Assembly: GCA_031552995.1 (NCBI GenBank)
Contig: JAVBMB010000084.1
Coordinates: forward strand, 1-17,093
Source of the DNA: JAVBMB01 sp031552995
GTDB taxonomy: Bacteria; Bacillota; Clostridia; Oscillospirales; Butyricicoccaceae
DNA: 17,093 nt
Direction of reading: 5' to 3'
Shown: piece by piece, positions 7,843 through 15,201 of the stretch
How the letters are laid out: each line of letters starts with the position of its first letter
How positions within the stretch are numbered: position 1 is the stretch's first letter
Notes under the pieces: model-generated
What the model was told of the DNA's origin: nothing
Database searches by the model: none
What the model saw: only the letters and a program-made list of their open reading frames with translations
Position numbers and translations under genes: made by a program

Positions 7843-8925
7843 TCAGGATTTCAGCGTTGTCCAGAGGTCGGCGTACAGCTTCAGCGTGGCTTCGGGAAGG
7901 TTTATGAACACATCGCAGCGCGACAGCACATCCTGTGAGGGAAACAGTATGTTATACCGGTACTCATCCTCGGGCAGCGTCAAATCAAACTCCCCGGCAA
8001 ACTGCTCGGCAGCTTCGCTGTTCGGGCTGGCATAGCCGATTTCACTCATGTTGGCAACGCACACATCTGTGCTGCACATAAAGTTGATAAACGCCTCGGC
8101 GTTTGCCTTGTTCTGGGCGCCTTTCGGTATGCACATCGCGTCCACGAACAAATTGCTGCCCTCCTTAGGCAGTACAAACTTTAAATCCGGGTTGTTGTCC
8201 TGCATCGTCAAAAAATCGCCGGCGTAGTATGGGCCGATTGCGGCTTCGCCGCCCTCGAGCAGGTCATATATCTGGTCCATAACATATTTCTGCAGCAGCG
8301 GCTTCTGCTCGGCAAGCAGGTCATACGCCTCTTTAATCTGCGCCTCATCTGTTGTGTTAATCGGATAGCCAAGGTACATCAGCGCTGTCGACACCGCATC
8401 GCGCGAGTTGTCAAACTGCAATATCTGCCCGGCGTATTTCTCATCGAACAGTATGCCCCAGCTGTCTACTTCCTCTGTGACAATTGTCGAGTTATAGATT
8501 ATGCCCACAGTGCCCCACATATACGGCACCGAATATTCATTGTTCGGGTCATATTCAAGGTCTTTGTATGTGTCGCCAATCAGTTTATAGTTCGGCACAT
8601 TCGCAAAGTCTATCTTCTCCAGCTTGTCTTCGCTTATAAGGCGAGAAATCATATAGTCGGAGGGGATAATAACGTCATAGCTCGAGCCGCCGGTCTGCAA
8701 CACGGAATAGAGCGACTCGTTGCTGTTGAAAATCTTATAGTTTACTGTGATACCGGTTTGCTCGGTAAACTGTTCAAGCACCTCGGTGTTGATGTATTCG
8801 CCCCAGTTGTAAACATTCACGGTACCCTTGTCCGTTTGTGACCCGCCGCCGGTTTTGTCGCATCCGGGCAGAACAAGAGCGGCAATCATAGCTACCGCCA
8901 GAAGCAAAGACAGTTGTTTTTTCAA
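7843..8925 (-). CDS. potD: Spermidine/putrescine-type ABC transporter substrate-binding lipoprotein
   Basis: PotD captures polyamines outside the cell and delivers them to PotBC. The protein has 360 residues. The N terminus is a lipoprotein signal with lipobox LPGC and Cys22. The mature part has the PotD pattern VNVYNWGEYIN, whose Trp-x-x-Tyr lines the polyamine site in the family, then SSYDVIIPSDYMI, LLEGGEAAIGPYYAGD and FVDAMCIPKGAQN. The start is a TTG at 8925, chosen because AAAGGAG lies 7 nt upstream, the signal peptide starts there, and it falls 1 nt after the potC stop. A longer in-frame start at 8994 would run back inside potC and hide the signal peptide. Last gene of potABCD. Family and operon order support polyamine uptake; exact specificity is inferred. 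Confidence 0.95.
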   Translation of the reverse strand: MKKQLSLLLAVAMIAALVLPGCDKTGGGSQTDKGTVNVYNWGEYINTEVLEQFTEQTGITVNYKIFNSNESLYSVLQTGGSSYDVIIPSDYMISRLISEDKLEKIDFANVPNYKLIGDTYKDLEYDPNNEYSVPYMWGTVGIIYNSTIVTEEVDSWGILFDEKYAGQILQFDNSRDAVSTALMYLGYPINTTDEAQIKEAYDLLAEQKPLLQKYVMDQIYDLLEGGEAAIGPYYAGDFLTMQDNNPDLKFVLPKEGSNLFVDAMCIPKGAQNKANAEAFINFMCSTDVCVANMSEIGYASPNSEAAEQFAGEFDLTLPEDEYRYNILFPSQDVLSRCDVFINLPEATLKLYADLWTTLKS

Positions 8926-8926
8926 T

Positions 8927-9778
8927 TCAGTACTCCTTTCGAGACTCATTATATTTTTTATCTTCAGCGCGCTTCTGCCGTATTTCCCTAACATTAATCA
9001 GAATAAGAAGCAGCAGAACCGCGACGAACAGCAGCGTGGAAATCGCGTTGATAACCGGGCTGACGCGCCGTCTTGTCATCGAGTTTATCACCATTGAGAG
9101 CGTCTCGACCTTTGAGCCGGCCGTAAAATAGCTGACGACAAAGTCATCGACCGACATGGTAAACGCAATAATCATGCCGTTGACTATGCCTGGGCGTATC
9201 TCGGGAAGCAGAACCTTAAAGAACGCCTGCATCCATGTACAGCCAAGGTCTTGCGCCGCCTCAAACAGGTTTTTGTCCAGCTGGTGCAGCTTGGGCATGA
9301 CGGCAAGTATCACATACGGCACGTTGAACGTAATGTGCGCCGCCAGCAGCGAGCCGAAGCCAAGCTCAAGGTCAAGCCCGAACAGATTGTTCAGCACGGC
9401 CAAAGCCGATACAAACAGCAGGCTCAGCGATACGCCGGTGATGATATCGGCGTTGATAACCGGAATATTGTTGATTTGCAGGAACAGGCTGCGCGGCTTT
9501 TTGCGCATATTGAAGAACCCGACAGCGGCAAATGTGCCAACAATGGTGGCGATAAGCGCCGCCAAAACCGAGACAAGCAGCGTCACATAAAGCGCGTTTA
9601 GTATGGCCTTGTCGTTAAAAAGCTCGATATACCATTTAAACGTAAACCCTGTCCACACAGTGCGGCTTTTCGTGCTGTTGAAGGAAAAAGCGATCAGCAC
9701 AAAAATCGGCAGATAAAGGAAGAGGAACACGAGAGCCGTCATCAACCGGCCGCCCAGCTTTGACTTTTTCCGTATCAC
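8927..9778 (-). CDS. potC: Spermidine/putrescine-type ABC transporter permease PotC
   Basis: One of the two membrane channel subunits of the polyamine importer. It has 283 residues and about six hydrophobic segments, starting with LMTALVFLFLYLPIFVLIAF. The EAA loop that contacts PotA is clear: FEAAQDLGCTWMQAFFKVLLPEI, roughly two thirds along. FSFNSTKS after the first segment is typical of PotC. The start is a GTG that overlaps the potB stop in the 4-nt string GTGA; AGGAAGG lies about 12 nt upstream, rather far, which suggests re-initiation from potB. The potD start follows the stop by 1 nt. Confidence 0.95.
   Translation of the reverse strand: MIRKKSKLGGRLMTALVFLFLYLPIFVLIAFSFNSTKSRTVWTGFTFKWYIELFNDKAILNALYVTLLVSVLAALIATIVGTFAAVGFFNMRKKPRSLFLQINNIPVINADIITGVSLSLLFVSALAVLNNLFGLDLELGFGSLLAAHITFNVPYVILAVMPKLHQLDKNLFEAAQDLGCTWMQAFFKVLLPEIRPGIVNGMIIAFTMSVDDFVVSYFTAGSKVETLSMVINSMTRRRVSPVINAISTLLFVAVLLLLILINVREIRQKRAEDKKYNESRKEY
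8933..8939 (-). promoter_or_regulatory. Ribosome binding site that fixes the potD start
   Basis: AAAGGAG on the minus strand lies 7 nt from the TTG of potD and inside the last codons of potC. It decides for the TTG at 8925 over the upstream ATG at 8994. Confidence 0.8.
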
Positions 9779-10596
9779 AGCATCACCGCGCCTTCCTCAC
9801 CCTCGCCGAAGCGGTTCATCAGCAGCATACACGCCATAACGATAACCATCATGATAAGCGATATAGCGCTGCCGAGGTGCGGGTTATACGCCGTGCCCAG
9901 GAACTGCATCTCAATAAGGTCGCCAAGCAGCATATTCTTGCCGCCGCCAAGCAGTGTTGATATTATAAATGTGCTGACAGACGGCACAAATACCATCGTC
10001 ACGCCGCTTAAAACGCCGGGAAGGCTGAGCGGAAAAATCACCCTGCGGAACACGGTAAACGTGTTTGCGCCCAAATCCTGCGCCGCCTCAATTACAGGGC
10101 GCTCTATCTTCACAATCACCGAATATATCGGCAGTATCATAAACGGAAGATAATTGAACACCATGCCAAGCACAACAGCGCCCTGCGTGTTTATCATGTG
10201 GATAGGGGAAAACCCCATCGCCGCAAGCAGCCTGTTTATCAGGCCGGTATTTTCAAGCAGAGACATCCACGCGTACGTACGCAGCAGGAAGTTTATCCAC
10301 ATCGGCAGCATGACAAGCATCATTGCAATGCTCTGCACGGAGGGGCTCTCCTTTGATATCGCGTACGCCACCGGATAACCGACGATTGTACAAACCAGCG
10401 TAGCTATGGCGGCCAGCGTAATGCTGCGGATGAACACGCCGGTATAATCGCCCATCGTGCTGAAATTGTCCAGCGTAAACGAGCCGTCGGCCTGGGTAAA
10501 GGCGTAGACGACGACAAGAATCAGCGGAATGACTACAAAGATCGCCATCCAGCCTACATACGGCACAGCGGCCAGCTTTGCGCGCCGGTTGCTCAT
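9775..10596 (-). CDS. potB: Spermidine/putrescine-type ABC transporter permease PotB
   Basis: Partner of PotC in the membrane channel. It has 273 residues and about six hydrophobic segments, beginning VPYVGWMAIFVVIPLILVVVY, with the family stretch MLPMWINFLLRTYAWMSLL and the EAA loop IEAAQDLGANTFTVFRRVIFPLS. The ATG overlaps the potA stop in ATGA. Its own ribosome site is poor (GAAGA only), so translation probably depends on potA. The stop overlaps the potC start by 4 nt. Confidence 0.95.
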   Translation of the reverse strand: MSNRRAKLAAVPYVGWMAIFVVIPLILVVVYAFTQADGSFTLDNFSTMGDYTGVFIRSITLAAIATLVCTIVGYPVAYAISKESPSVQSIAMMLVMLPMWINFLLRTYAWMSLLENTGLINRLLAAMGFSPIHMINTQGAVVLGMVFNYLPFMILPIYSVIVKIERPVIEAAQDLGANTFTVFRRVIFPLSLPGVLSGVTMVFVPSVSTFIISTLLGGGKNMLLGDLIEMQFLGTAYNPHLGSAISLIMMVIVMACMLLMNRFGEGEEGAVML

Positions 10597-11699
10597 TCTT
10601 CGGCCACCCCCGAGCGCGTCTTGGGTTTGCGCATTATGTGGATATCGTCGGGCGTCAGATATATGCCGACTCTATCACCGATATTTTGCGGAGTGATCGA
10701 CTGTATCATCCATTCGAAGTCGGGTGTGTTGACAATAATCTCGTAGTGCACGCCCATGAATATAATCGACTCGACAGTTCCTACAAGCTGCCCCTGCTCG
10801 GGCGGGACGATTTCGATATCCTCCGGCCGCACAACGACATCAACCGGCTCATTAGGCGCAAATCCTCCGTCAAGGCACTCGAAACGCCTGCCGCACATCG
10901 TCACAAGCTTATCCTCGTTCATAATGCCGTCGATGATATTGCTCTCGCCGATAAAATCGGCGACAAATGCGTTTTTCGGCTCGTTATATATATCCTGAGG
11001 GGTGCCGATCTGCTGGATTTGCCCGCGGTTCATAACGACGACGGTGTCGCTCATCGTCAGAGCCTCTTCCTGGTCGTGCGTCACATACACAAATGTAATG
11101 CCGACCTCACGCTGGATTGCCTTCAGCTCGTGCTGCATCTCCTTGCGCAGCTTCAGGTCAAGCGCGCCAAGCGGCTCGTCCAAAAGCAAAACGCGCGGAT
11201 GATTGACAAGCGCCCGCGCGATGGCGATGCGCTGCTGCTCTCCGCCGGAAAGCGACGCTACCTGCCGGTTCTCATAACCCGATAGGTTGACCAGCTCGAG
11301 CATGCGCTTTACGCGCTTTTTAATCTCGTCCTCCGGCACGGCGGGCACGCGGGCGCGCTTGCCGCTCTCGTCCTCGGTGAACTTCTTGATTCTAAGCCCG
11401 AACGCGATGTTTTCAAATACATTCATGTGCGTAAACAGAGCGTAGCGCTGAAAAACGGTGTTTAACTGGCGCTTGTGCGGAGGAACATCGTTGATTTTTT
11501 TTCCAGCAAAATAGACCACACCCTCGCTTGGCGTCTCAAACCCGCCGATAATGCGAAGAGTTGTGGTCTTGCCGCAGCCGGACGGCCCGAGCAAGGTAAT
11601 AAACTCTTTATTCCTCACATACAGGTTTATGTTTTTAAGAACCTGTGTGCCTCCATAATCTTTATGGACATTTTCAAGCAGAATAAGCTGATCGGCCAT
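10593..11699 (-). CDS. potA: Spermidine/putrescine-type ABC transporter ATPase PotA
   Basis: ATPase of the polyamine importer, 368 residues. Walker A GPSGCGKT (38-45), Q-loop Gln84 in VFQRYALF, signature LSGGEQQR (150-157), Walker B VLLLDE (170-175) and His208 in VTHDQEEA are all intact. The C-terminal third is the TOBE-type regulatory domain seen in PotA (VDVVVRPEDIEIV, GIYLTPDDIHIM). Residues about 108-122 (TEDESGKRARVPAVP) form a charged segment that looks longer than usual for the helical subdomain. Two adjacent ATGs occur (11702 and 11699); the second is preferred because GGGGAGG is only 2 nt from the first but 5 nt from the second. The frame extends a further 20 codons upstream, without support. 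First gene of potABCD, with promoter and structured leader upstream. Confidence 0.95.
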   Translation of the reverse strand: MADQLILLENVHKDYGGTQVLKNINLYVRNKEFITLLGPSGCGKTTTLRIIGGFETPSEGVVYFAGKKINDVPPHKRQLNTVFQRYALFTHMNVFENIAFGLRIKKFTEDESGKRARVPAVPEDEIKKRVKRMLELVNLSGYENRQVASLSGGEQQRIAIARALVNHPRVLLLDEPLGALDLKLRKEMQHELKAIQREVGITFVYVTHDQEEALTMSDTVVVMNRGQIQQIGTPQDIYNEPKNAFVADFIGESNIIDGIMNEDKLVTMCGRRFECLDGGFAPNEPVDVVVRPEDIEIVPPEQGQLVGTVESIIFMGVHYEIIVNTPDFEWMIQSITPQNIGDRVGIYLTPDDIHIMRKPKTRSGVAEE

Positions 11700-11702
11700 C
11701 AT

Positions 11703-11839
11703 GTCCTCCCCTCGGGCGGTGCCCTTTATAAGAATGGCGGTATGCCGCCTTTCGCGCAAACATCACAAAAGCCCGGATGCGTCAGCCGGGCGCAGTGCCA
11801 TAAAACGCACAATCAGTCAAAATCCGGCACAAAAGAAAC
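11703..11839 (-). promoter_or_regulatory. Structured 5' leader of the pot operon, possible attenuator
   Basis: Between the predicted start of transcription and potA the minus-strand RNA can form several hairpins in a row: GTGCC/GGCAC (11826-11830 with 11795-11799), GCCCGG/CCGGGC (11786-11791 with 11771-11776) followed by TTTTGTGATGTTT, GGCGG/CCGCC (11745-11749 with 11736-11740), and a small GGGC/GCCC hairpin (11721-11724 with 11714-11717) just before the ribosome site. GGCGG can also pair with the CCGCC inside that last hairpin, so alternative folds are possible. I recognise no known riboswitch. Confidence 0.45.
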
Positions 11840-11845
11840 ATATCA

Positions 11846-11873
11846 AATATAGCACAAAATCATCAAATGTCAA
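11846..11873 (-). promoter_or_regulatory. Sigma-A-type promoter of potABCD
   Basis: On the minus strand a perfect TTGACA (11873-11868) is followed after 16 nt by TATATT (11851-11846). It lies in an AT-rich stretch directly behind the terminator of the pseudouridine synthase gene and points at potA. Transcription should begin near 11839, leaving a leader of about 140 nt. Confidence 0.8.
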
Positions 11874-11894
11874 TGATTTTTCGTAAAAAACTTG

Positions 11895-11944
11895 CAAAAA
11901 ATCAAAGGAAAACGCTTTGCTTCAAAAAAAGCTCCGTTTTCCTT
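11895..11944 (-). terminator. Terminator of the pseudouridine synthase gene
   Basis: A 10-bp perfect stem (AAGGAAAACG on the minus strand, 11944-11935, with 11914-11905) encloses 20 nt that contain a nested GCTT/AAGC hairpin. The minus-strand continuation is TGATTTTTTGC, giving a short T run 3 nt after the stem. It starts about 28 nt beyond the stop of the pseudouridine synthase and directly before the pot promoter. Confidence 0.75.
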
Positions 11945-11972
11945 CGAATTACTTGATATTGCTTTCAAATGC

Positions 11973-12944
11973 TCATTTGCGGTTTTTTTGTAAGTTTTCG
12001 AAAAAATCCATAAACGGCACGCTCTTCACTCGATAGCTTGTATTGCGCAGATACCCGAGCTCGCCGTGCGAATCGGCAAAGCTGAAGCGGACTTTATACG
12101 AATAAAGCGCCTGATGCGCAAAAGGAAGCCCGCGGTTTATTGCCGCCGTGCCGTATTTTGTATCGCCGACAAGCGGATGCCCGGCGTCGGCGAACTGCGC
12201 GCGTATCTGATGGGTGCGTCCGGTCAGCAGCCTGCACTCCACAAGAGATATGCCGTCGCGAGTGTCAAGGACGGTATATTCGGTCTTCGCGCCGACAGAG
12301 CCGTCGGTGCGTGTACGGCTTACGCTGACTTGCTTTGCGTCCATATCGCGCGTGATGAAGCCCTCAAGAGTCCCCCCGGTGTTTTTATACGTCCCGTGTA
12401 CCAGGCACAGATAGTATTTGTCCACCTCGCGGGATTTAATCCGCGCGTTCATATCGCGCAGCGCCGCCGCAGTTTTGGCGGCGATAACTATTCCGCCGGT
12501 GTTCCTGTCTATCCTGTTGCACAGCGCCGGCGCAAACGAGCTTTCAAGCTCGGGATTCCATTCATTATTATTATACAGCCGCGCTTTAATGCCGTTTATC
12601 AGTGTGTTTGCGTCTCCGCTCTCGTCCTCGTGGCACAGCATACCAGCCGGCTTGTCCGCCAGTATGATATTCATATCCTCATAAACAACGTCGAACTGCG
12701 GCTTTACAAGTCTCCACGCGCTGTCTTCATCCGGCCTTTCAAGCAGCTCGTCATTGATGTACAGCTGCAGCACGTCATATTCCTGCAGCTTATACCCCGC
12801 GTCCGCCCGCTTTCCGTTCACTTTAATACGCTTCAGGCGTATGTATTTATACAGCAGCGGCTCGGGCAGCGCCGGCAGTGCTTTTGTCAGATATTTATCA
12901 AGCCGCTGTCCGCTGTCATTGCGTCCGATGACCATCTCTTTCAT
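11973..12944 (-). CDS. RluA-family rRNA pseudouridine synthase
   Basis: Isomerises uridine to pseudouridine in RNA, most likely 23S rRNA, as RluC and RluD do. The protein has 323 residues. An S4 RNA-binding domain covers about residues 13-60 (SGQRLDKYLTKALP, IKVNGKRADAGYKLQEYDVLQLY). The catalytic domain holds the motif RIDRNTGG with catalytic Asp146, and later LLTGRTHQIRAQFADAGHPLVGD, the second RluA signature. The ATG at 12944 is chosen because GAGG lies 6 nt upstream; an in-frame ATG 13 codons earlier lacks this. The target nucleotide cannot be told from sequence. It is divergent from the DUF177-rpmF operon and shares the 106-nt intergenic region with it. No clear minus-strand promoter was found. 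Confidence 0.94.
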   Translation of the reverse strand: MKEMVIGRNDSGQRLDKYLTKALPALPEPLLYKYIRLKRIKVNGKRADAGYKLQEYDVLQLYINDELLERPDEDSAWRLVKPQFDVVYEDMNIILADKPAGMLCHEDESGDANTLINGIKARLYNNNEWNPELESSFAPALCNRIDRNTGGIVIAAKTAAALRDMNARIKSREVDKYYLCLVHGTYKNTGGTLEGFITRDMDAKQVSVSRTRTDGSVGAKTEYTVLDTRDGISLVECRLLTGRTHQIRAQFADAGHPLVGDTKYGTAAINRGLPFAHQALYSYKVRFSFADSHGELGYLRNTSYRVKSVPFMDFFENLQKNRK

Positions 12945-12958
12945 GCTAAACCTCAAAA

Positions 12959-12973
12959 ACGGCGAAAAGCCGT
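12959..12973 (-). other. Small hairpin with T run in the leader of the pseudouridine synthase gene
   Basis: On the minus strand ACGGC-TTTTC-GCCGT is followed at once by TTTT, and GAGG, the ribosome site, comes right after. The stem is only 5 bp, so it is weak as a terminator, but its place next to the ribosome site could limit expression. Confidence 0.3.
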
Positions 12974-12991
12974 GTATTTTCAAAATATTTC

Positions 12992-13020
12992 TTGACTTTT
13001 GCGCAATCCTTTCATATAAT
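12992..13020 (+). promoter_or_regulatory. Near-consensus sigma-A promoter of DUF177-rpmF
   Basis: TTGACT (12992-12997) and a perfect TATAAT (13015-13020) are separated by 17 nt, the ideal spacing. Transcription should start near 13027, about 24 nt before the DUF177 start. The spacer and the start region each carry one copy of an 11-bp repeat (see the repeat entry). Confidence 0.9.
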
Positions 13021-13034
13021 AAGTTTTGCGCAAT
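12997..13034. repeat. Two TTTTGCGCAAT direct repeats with palindromic core over the promoter
   Basis: TTTTGCGCAAT occurs at 12997-13007 and again at 13024-13034. Each copy contains the perfect 8-bp palindrome TTGCGCAA. The centres are 27 bp apart. The first copy lies between the -35 and -10 boxes, the second covers the expected start of transcription. This is the geometry of a repressor operator. I found no other TTGCGCAA by eye in the window. Confidence 0.7.
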
Positions 13035-13050
13035 AAGGGGGAAATGGCCT

Positions 13051-13560
13051 ATGAAGCTGAATCTTCTCCAACTGTTGTCGCAGCAAAGCGACAGTATCGG
13101 GTTTGATTATACCATAGATCTATCGGGTGAGGAAGTCTTTTTTCAGCGCGTGTTCCGCGACCCGGTCCGCATCAGCGGGCAGGTGACCGGCAACGCGGGG
13201 GTGATATACCTCTCGGGGTCGATTGACGCCGCCGTGTACACAAACTGCGCAAGGTGCGGCAAGCCGCTCGTCTGCGAAAAAAGCGTTCCCGTCTCATTTG
13301 TGCTGGCACGCTCGGCCGGTGATGAGGATATTGACGACATATGGGTTATCGATTCCGACCAGCCGGAGCTTGACGATATTTTCGTCTCCGAGCTGCTGCT
13401 CGATATGGATATGGCAGTGCTGTGCGACCAGGATTGCAAAGGTGTGTGCAGCGTATGCGGCGCTAACCTGAACGACGGCGAATGCGGATGCGAGCGCAGG
13501 CAAGCTGACCCGCGGCTGCAAAAACTGTCCGATTTTCTTGAAGACCTGAAAAACAAATAA
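13051..13560 (+). CDS. DUF177 (YceD-family) protein
   Basis: YceD proteins are co-encoded with ribosomal protein L32 across bacteria and are needed for normal 23S rRNA accumulation in the organisms studied; the exact biochemical role is unknown. The protein has 169 residues. Seen: a CARC pair (Cys66, Cys69), an acidic middle (DEDIDDIWVIDSDQPELDD), and the C-terminal Cys cluster C-x3-C-x3-C-x2-C at 125-136 followed by GANLNDGECGC, which looks able to bind a metal. The ATG at 13051 gives the family N terminus (MKLNLLQLL); GGGGG lies 9 nt upstream, slightly far. An ATG at 13044 is out of frame, and the open frame upstream runs through the promoter. rpmF follows after 28 nt. Confidence 0.93.
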   Translation: MKLNLLQLLSQQSDSIGFDYTIDLSGEEVFFQRVFRDPVRISGQVTGNAGVIYLSGSIDAAVYTNCARCGKPLVCEKSVPVSFVLARSAGDEDIDDIWVIDSDQPELDDIFVSELLLDMDMAVLCDQDCKGVCSVCGANLNDGECGCERRQADPRLQKLSDFLEDLKNK

Positions 13561-13588
13561 TCTTCACATAGACGGAGGAGGTGTCCAA

Positions 13589-13774
13589 ATGGCTGTACCA
13601 AGAGCGCGACAATCAAAACAGAGGCGCGACAAAAGACGTAGTTCCCACTGGAAGCTGGCCCTTCCCGGACTGAACAAGTGCCCCAAGTGCGGCGAGCCGG
13701 TTCTTTCCCACAGGGCGTGCAAAGCCTGCGGGTCATATAATGGCCGCAAAGTCCTGGCTGTTGAGGAAAAATAA
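13589..13774 (+). CDS. rpmF: 50S ribosomal protein L32
   Basis: Small structural protein of the large subunit, 61 residues. Begins MAVPRARQSKQRRDKRRSSH, the typical basic N terminus; WKLALPGLNKCPKCGEPVL and HRACKACGSYNGR follow. The four cysteines (31, 34, 44, 47) form the CxxC...CxxC zinc ribbon of the zinc-dependent L32 form, not the Cys-free paralogue made by some bacteria under zinc limitation. A strong AGGAGG lies 7 nt before the ATG. It is co-transcribed with DUF177 and ends at a terminator. Confidence 0.98.
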   Translation: MAVPRARQSKQRRDKRRSSHWKLALPGLNKCPKCGEPVLSHRACKACGSYNGRKVLAVEEK

Positions 13775-13791
13775 TTACGACCTTTGACCGG

Positions 13792-13820
13792 ACGGAGAGG
13801 GCATATGCCTTCTCCGTTTT
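13792..13820 (+). terminator. Rho-independent terminator of DUF177-rpmF
   Basis: An 11-bp stem with one G-T pair (13792-13802 with 13807-13817) closes a 4-nt loop and runs into TTTT, GCCG, TTTT. It starts 18 nt after the rpmF stop. Confidence 0.92.
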
Positions 13821-13871
13821 GCCGTTTTGTTGTGTATTATCCGCCAATGCGGATTGATGAGGAGGGTCGCG

Positions 13872-15173
13872 ATGCCTGCCACAGTCATATCAGTCGCGCG
13901 AGGAAGCGCGGCGCAAGCCGCCGGTGTGCAGCCGGGCGATATTCTGCTGTCCGTCGGCGGTCACACCGTCCTCGACGTGCTGGATTACAAGTTCTACAGC
14001 TACGACAGTTCTCCGCAAATAACGCTTCGGCGCGGCGAAAGGGAGCTGACGGTCCGCCTTGATAAGTGCGAGGGCGAGGACGCCGGTATGGAATTCGAGA
14101 CTTACCTTATGGACAGCCAGAAAGGCTGCTCGAACAGATGTGTTTTCTGCTTCATCGACCAGCTTCCGCGCGGAATGCGCGATACGCTGTATTTCAAGGA
14201 TGATGATGCGCGCCTGTCGTTTTTGCTGGGCAACTACATCACCATGACGAACCTGTCGGACGCCGACGCGCGCCGGATTATCGACATGCGCATCTCGCCG
14301 CTTAATATATCGGTCCACGCCATAGATCCGGATGTGCGAAGCCTGATGCTTGGCACAAAGCGCGGGGGAGACAGCCTGCGCCACCTGCGAAGCTTTACCG
14401 AAGCCGGTATCGCGATAAACGCGCAGATAGTCGTCTGTCCGGGGATTAATGACGGGCAAGCGCTGCGCGACACGCTGAACGCCCTGATTTCGATGCATCC
14501 GTCGGTGCGCAGCGTCGCCATTGTGCCTGTAGGGCTGACGCGCCACCGCGATACGCTCTATCCGCTCAAGACGGTCACACAAAATGCCGCGCGCGCCATA
14601 ATTGCCCTTGTCGACGAAGCGCGTCAAACGGCGCGGGACAAAACGGGCGACGCGCTGTGCTATGCCGCCGACGAGTTTTATGTCAAGGCCGGGCAAGGCC
14701 TGCCGCCGGATGAATATTACGGAGAGTTTCACCAGCTTGAAAATGGCGTCGGGCTTATGCGCCTGTTCGAGCTGGAGCTCCGCGCCGCTTTGTCTTCGCC
14801 GGACGATTTCCCGGCTCCGTCACCGGTTACGATAATAACCGGCGCCGCCGCTCGACCTTTTATTGATTCGATGGTTGACTTGATGCGCCAAAAATGCCAT
14901 AATTTACATTGTGACGTTTTTACGGTGCACAACGATTTTTTCGGTCAGTGCGTCGATGTCGCAGGTTTGCTCTGCGGGCAGGACATTATTTCCCAGCTGA
15001 GGGGCAAAATAAACACAGCAAGGCTTCTCATCCCGGACGTAATGCTGCGGCATGGCGAGACTGTTTTCCTCGACGATATAACCGTCGTGCAGGTCGCCCG
15101 CTCGCTCGCGGCCGAAATAGAGGTCGTTCCGGTCGATGGCGGCGCGTTTTGTGACGCCGTATTCGGCCTGTGA
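13872..15173 (+). CDS. PDZ, radical-SAM-like and DUF512 domain protein
   Basis: A conserved, functionally uncharacterised FeS protein family of Firmicutes and cyanobacteria, 433 residues here. Residues 1-60 form a PDZ-like domain (ATVISVARGSAAQAAGVQPGDILLSVGG). Cys86, Cys90 and Cys93 make the CxxxCxxC motif of radical-SAM enzymes (GCSNRCVFCFIDQLP), expected to hold a [4Fe-4S] cluster, followed by the family stretch DDARLSFLLGNYITMTNL. The C-terminal part (about 315-433, from VTIITGAAARPFIDSM to VPVDGGAFCDAVFG) is DUF512. The ATG at 13872 is chosen because GGAGGG lies 5 nt upstream and the PDZ-like strand starts there; the frame is open 15 codons further up, through the region after the terminator. 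der follows after 28 nt with the same orientation, so they are probably one operon. Substrate and reaction are unknown. Confidence 0.93.
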   Translation: MPATVISVARGSAAQAAGVQPGDILLSVGGHTVLDVLDYKFYSYDSSPQITLRRGERELTVRLDKCEGEDAGMEFETYLMDSQKGCSNRCVFCFIDQLPRGMRDTLYFKDDDARLSFLLGNYITMTNLSDADARRIIDMRISPLNISVHAIDPDVRSLMLGTKRGGDSLRHLRSFTEAGIAINAQIVVCPGINDGQALRDTLNALISMHPSVRSVAIVPVGLTRHRDTLYPLKTVTQNAARAIIALVDEARQTARDKTGDALCYAADEFYVKAGQGLPPDEYYGEFHQLENGVGLMRLFELELRAALSSPDDFPAPSPVTIITGAAARPFIDSMVDLMRQKCHNLHCDVFTVHNDFFGQCVDVAGLLCGQDIISQLRGKINTARLLIPDVMLRHGETVFLDDITVVQVARSLAAEIEVVPVDGGAFCDAVFGL

Positions 15174-15201
15174 GGGCCGCACACCGCATAAAGGAGATCT
15201 C

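Noticed and set aside
10578..11285. A 235-codon plus-strand open frame
   Set aside because: Antisense to potA, which has all ABC motifs; the translation is low in recognisable structure.
11966..11979. CAAATG-CT-CATTTG palindrome at the end of the pseudouridine synthase gene
   Set aside because: It overlaps the last codons of the gene and has a 2-nt loop; the better terminator lies just downstream on the minus strand.
12066..12995. A 309-codon plus-strand open frame
   Set aside because: It lies opposite the pseudouridine synthase gene, whose S4 and RIDRNTGG motifs are clear. The translation has no recognisable domain and reflects codon bias on the other strand.
13835..13840. TATTAT as -10 box of the DUF512-der-plsY operon
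   Set aside because: The place 17-18 nt upstream falls in the stem of the rpmF terminator and has no TTGACA-like match, so I do not call a promoter; the operon may depend on read-through or an unseen promoter.
13890..14732. A 280-codon minus-strand open frame
   Set aside because: Antisense shadow of the DUF512 gene, with no domain features.
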